A stretch of DNA of 64,000 bases from SZAS-79 sp965279075 (GTDB lineage Bacteria > Pseudomonadota > Gammaproteobacteria > Burkholderiales > SG8-39). The first letter of the stretch is position 1; each line of letters begins with the position of its first letter. Under the pieces are notes generated by a model. That model did no database searches and was not told the origin of the DNA. It saw only the letters and a program-made list of their open reading frames with translations. Positions 62,816 through 64,000 of this stretch are shown here, piece by piece. Position numbers and translations under genes: made by a program. The stretch spans positions 97,220 through 161,219 of the forward strand of contig CBDIHI010000005.1 of the NCBI GenBank assembly GCA_965279075.1. Reading direction: 5' to 3'.

Positions 62816-64000
62816 TCAGTCGACCTTCTTGTACCAGTAGGTCCTGACGCGGGTCTGCAGACGCAGGCCGCCGGGGTTGGTGGTCGTCACCCCCGAGATC
62901 ACCGACTGGTAGTACTTGCCGCCGATCTGCACGACGACCGGGACCGGCGTGGGCAGGAAGCCGCCGCCCGCGAAGGTGGCGAAGCGCCCGCCGCCCGACT
63001 TGGGCACGTACTGCGAGGGCAGCGTGTTGAAGATGAAGGTCGCAGTCCCGTCGCTGAAGCTGATGCCGTACTGCCGCGCGGTGCCGAGGTCCGAGACGCA
63101 GAAGTTGCCCGAGTTGGAGCCGACGTTCGCCGCCGTGCCGGTCACGGTGTCCTGCTTGGGCTCGTTTGTGTTGAAGATCACCGAGCCCGCCGCCGTGGTC
63201 GCCGTGGCGATCGTCTTCTCGCCGCTGGTGCTGAGCGCGAGCTTCCAGCCCCGCGCCGCCAGCAGCGAGGCGCGCGCGCCCGCCTGGGTCTGCCCCGAAT
63301 CGCACTTGGTGGCATCCTGGATGCAGTTGTTGGTGATGTCGAAGAGGTCGGTCGTGTTGTCCCCGATCGTCGTCGGCGTGGTCGCCGCCACCAGCAGCAT
63401 GGCCGGGGTGACGGTGCCCGTGAACCGGTCCTTGAACATGTAGAAGCGGTTCCTGACCACCTGGTCGAACGGGTGCTCGCGGTCGCCGCTGCCGAGGAGA
63501 ACCGCGTCGAAGTCCCCGATGCCGTCGCTGGTGTAGACCACGTCCGGCGAGAACATGAATTTGCGCATGTCCAGCGCCTTGGGGGTGCTGGCGTTGGAGG
63601 CGATCGACGCGACCCTGGTGACGACCCACTTGGACGCGTCGGCATCCGCCACGTCCACGCGCCAGACGTTGCCGCCGGTGTCGGTGCCGTAGATCCGGTC
63701 GAGGAACCCCGAGGGCACGTTCTCGGTGCCGACGATGGCGTTCACGCGGTTGGCCGTGTTGCTGCGATTGCGCATCACGGCGAGGTCGCCGGGCATCGCG
63801 TACGTCATCGCCGTCACCTGCTTGTCGGCCGGGGCGTCAGGACCCGCGCGCCAGAGGACTTCGCCGGTGGCCGCATCCACAATGAAGATCCCGCGCCCCA
63901 TGCTGCGGTTGACCTGCGTGCCGCTGCCGGCCGGGGGGCAGTTGGTCGTGTTCATCGGGCTGGGGAACACCACGTTCTTGATCCCGGTGACCGAGGTCGT
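62816..64000 (-). CDS. PilY1 type IV pilus protein, C-terminal part (5' end beyond the window)
   Basis: About 394 residues are visible and the frame is open to the window edge. The C-terminal beta-propeller of PilY1 is recognisable: GRGIFIVDAATGEVLWRAG, LDRIYGTDTGGNVWRVDV, VVYTSDGIGDFDAVLLGSGDREHPF, VRNRFYMFKDR. A DxDxDG-like calcium site cannot be confirmed in this part. PilY1 is a large surface and pilus-tip protein needed for type IV pilus assembly and adhesion. It converges on the cytochrome gene with 7 nt between stops. Confidence 0.88.
   Translation of the reverse strand, partial: TTSVTGIKNVVFPSPMNTTNCPPAGSGTQVNRSMGRGIFIVDAATGEVLWRAGPDAPADKQVTAMTYAMPGDLAVMRNRSNTANRVNAIVGTENVPSGFLDRIYGTDTGGNVWRVDVADADASKWVVTRVASIASNASTPKALDMRKFMFSPDVVYTSDGIGDFDAVLLGSGDREHPFDQVVRNRFYMFKDRFTGTVTPAMLLVAATTPTTIGDNTTDLFDITNNCIQDATKCDSGQTQAGARASLLAARGWKLALSTSGEKTIATATTAAGSVIFNTNEPKQDTVTGTAANVGSNSGNFCVSDLGTARQYGISFSDGTATFIFNTLPSQYVPKSGGGRFATFAGGGFLPTPVPVVVQIGGKYYQSVISGVTTTNPGGLRLQTRVRTYWYKKVD

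Overview
The window is a GC-rich bacterial chromosome segment, most likely from a betaproteobacterium. The main pointers are an S-adenosylhomocysteine (SAH) riboswitch ahead of ahcY-metF, the orders slmA-HAD-argB and dapF-DUF484-xerC, and many Bug/TctC-type solute receptors. Genus cannot be given from sequence alone. Coding density is very high. Many genes overlap by 4 nt (ATGA/GTGA) and no gene-free stretch reaches 300 bases. No tRNA, rRNA or CRISPR array was seen.

Layout. 0-8.9 kb is core housekeeping: the end of gpmA, an EnvC-like murein hydrolase activator, ctpA, a MoeB/ThiF-type enzyme, slmA, a HAD nucleotidase, argB, a heat-shock gene with a good sigma-32 promoter, and hslVU. 8.9-13.5 kb is a zinc-homeostasis cluster on the minus strand: a COG0523 GTPase, a small secreted peptide, an outer-membrane barrel, a metal-binding protein and a permease, with no ATPase gene. 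13.5-21.1 kb holds a FecR-like Tat protein, rlmI, a split chromate transporter, xerC, DUF484, dapF, a CoA-binding protein and two lipid A acyltransferases. 21.2-26.1 kb is the methyl cycle (metK, ahcY, metF) with a lone DUF1116 gene inside it.

26.1-51.3 kb is a catabolic accessory region. It has a TRAP transporter, an aminotransferase with an in-frame N-terminal helix-turn-helix (HTH), a thiamine diphosphate (ThDP) enzyme, five Bug receptors, an ADP-forming acyl-CoA synthetase, two IclR regulators, an imidase-like deacetylase paired with an amidohydrolase, a hydroxypyruvate-isomerase-like protein, three acyl-CoA dehydrogenases, a MaoC hydratase, an AMP-forming ligase and an amidohydrolase-2 enzyme. 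Together they look like import, hydrolysis, CoA activation and beta-oxidation-like breakdown of small organic acids or amides, with a glyoxylate/hydroxypyruvate side branch. An intact IS30-family element at 51.3-52.4 kb marks the edge of this region.

52.5-64 kb has a DUF3750 lipoprotein, an HME-RND metal efflux operon ending in a PII-like gene, ttcA, a pteridine-reductase-like short-chain dehydrogenase, a MidA/NDUFAF7-like methyltransferase, a dihaem cytochrome c and the C-terminal part of PilY1. Between about 58.26 and 61.26 kb three genes carry five apparent single-base insertions. All have the same sign, which suggests local sequence error rather than real gene decay.
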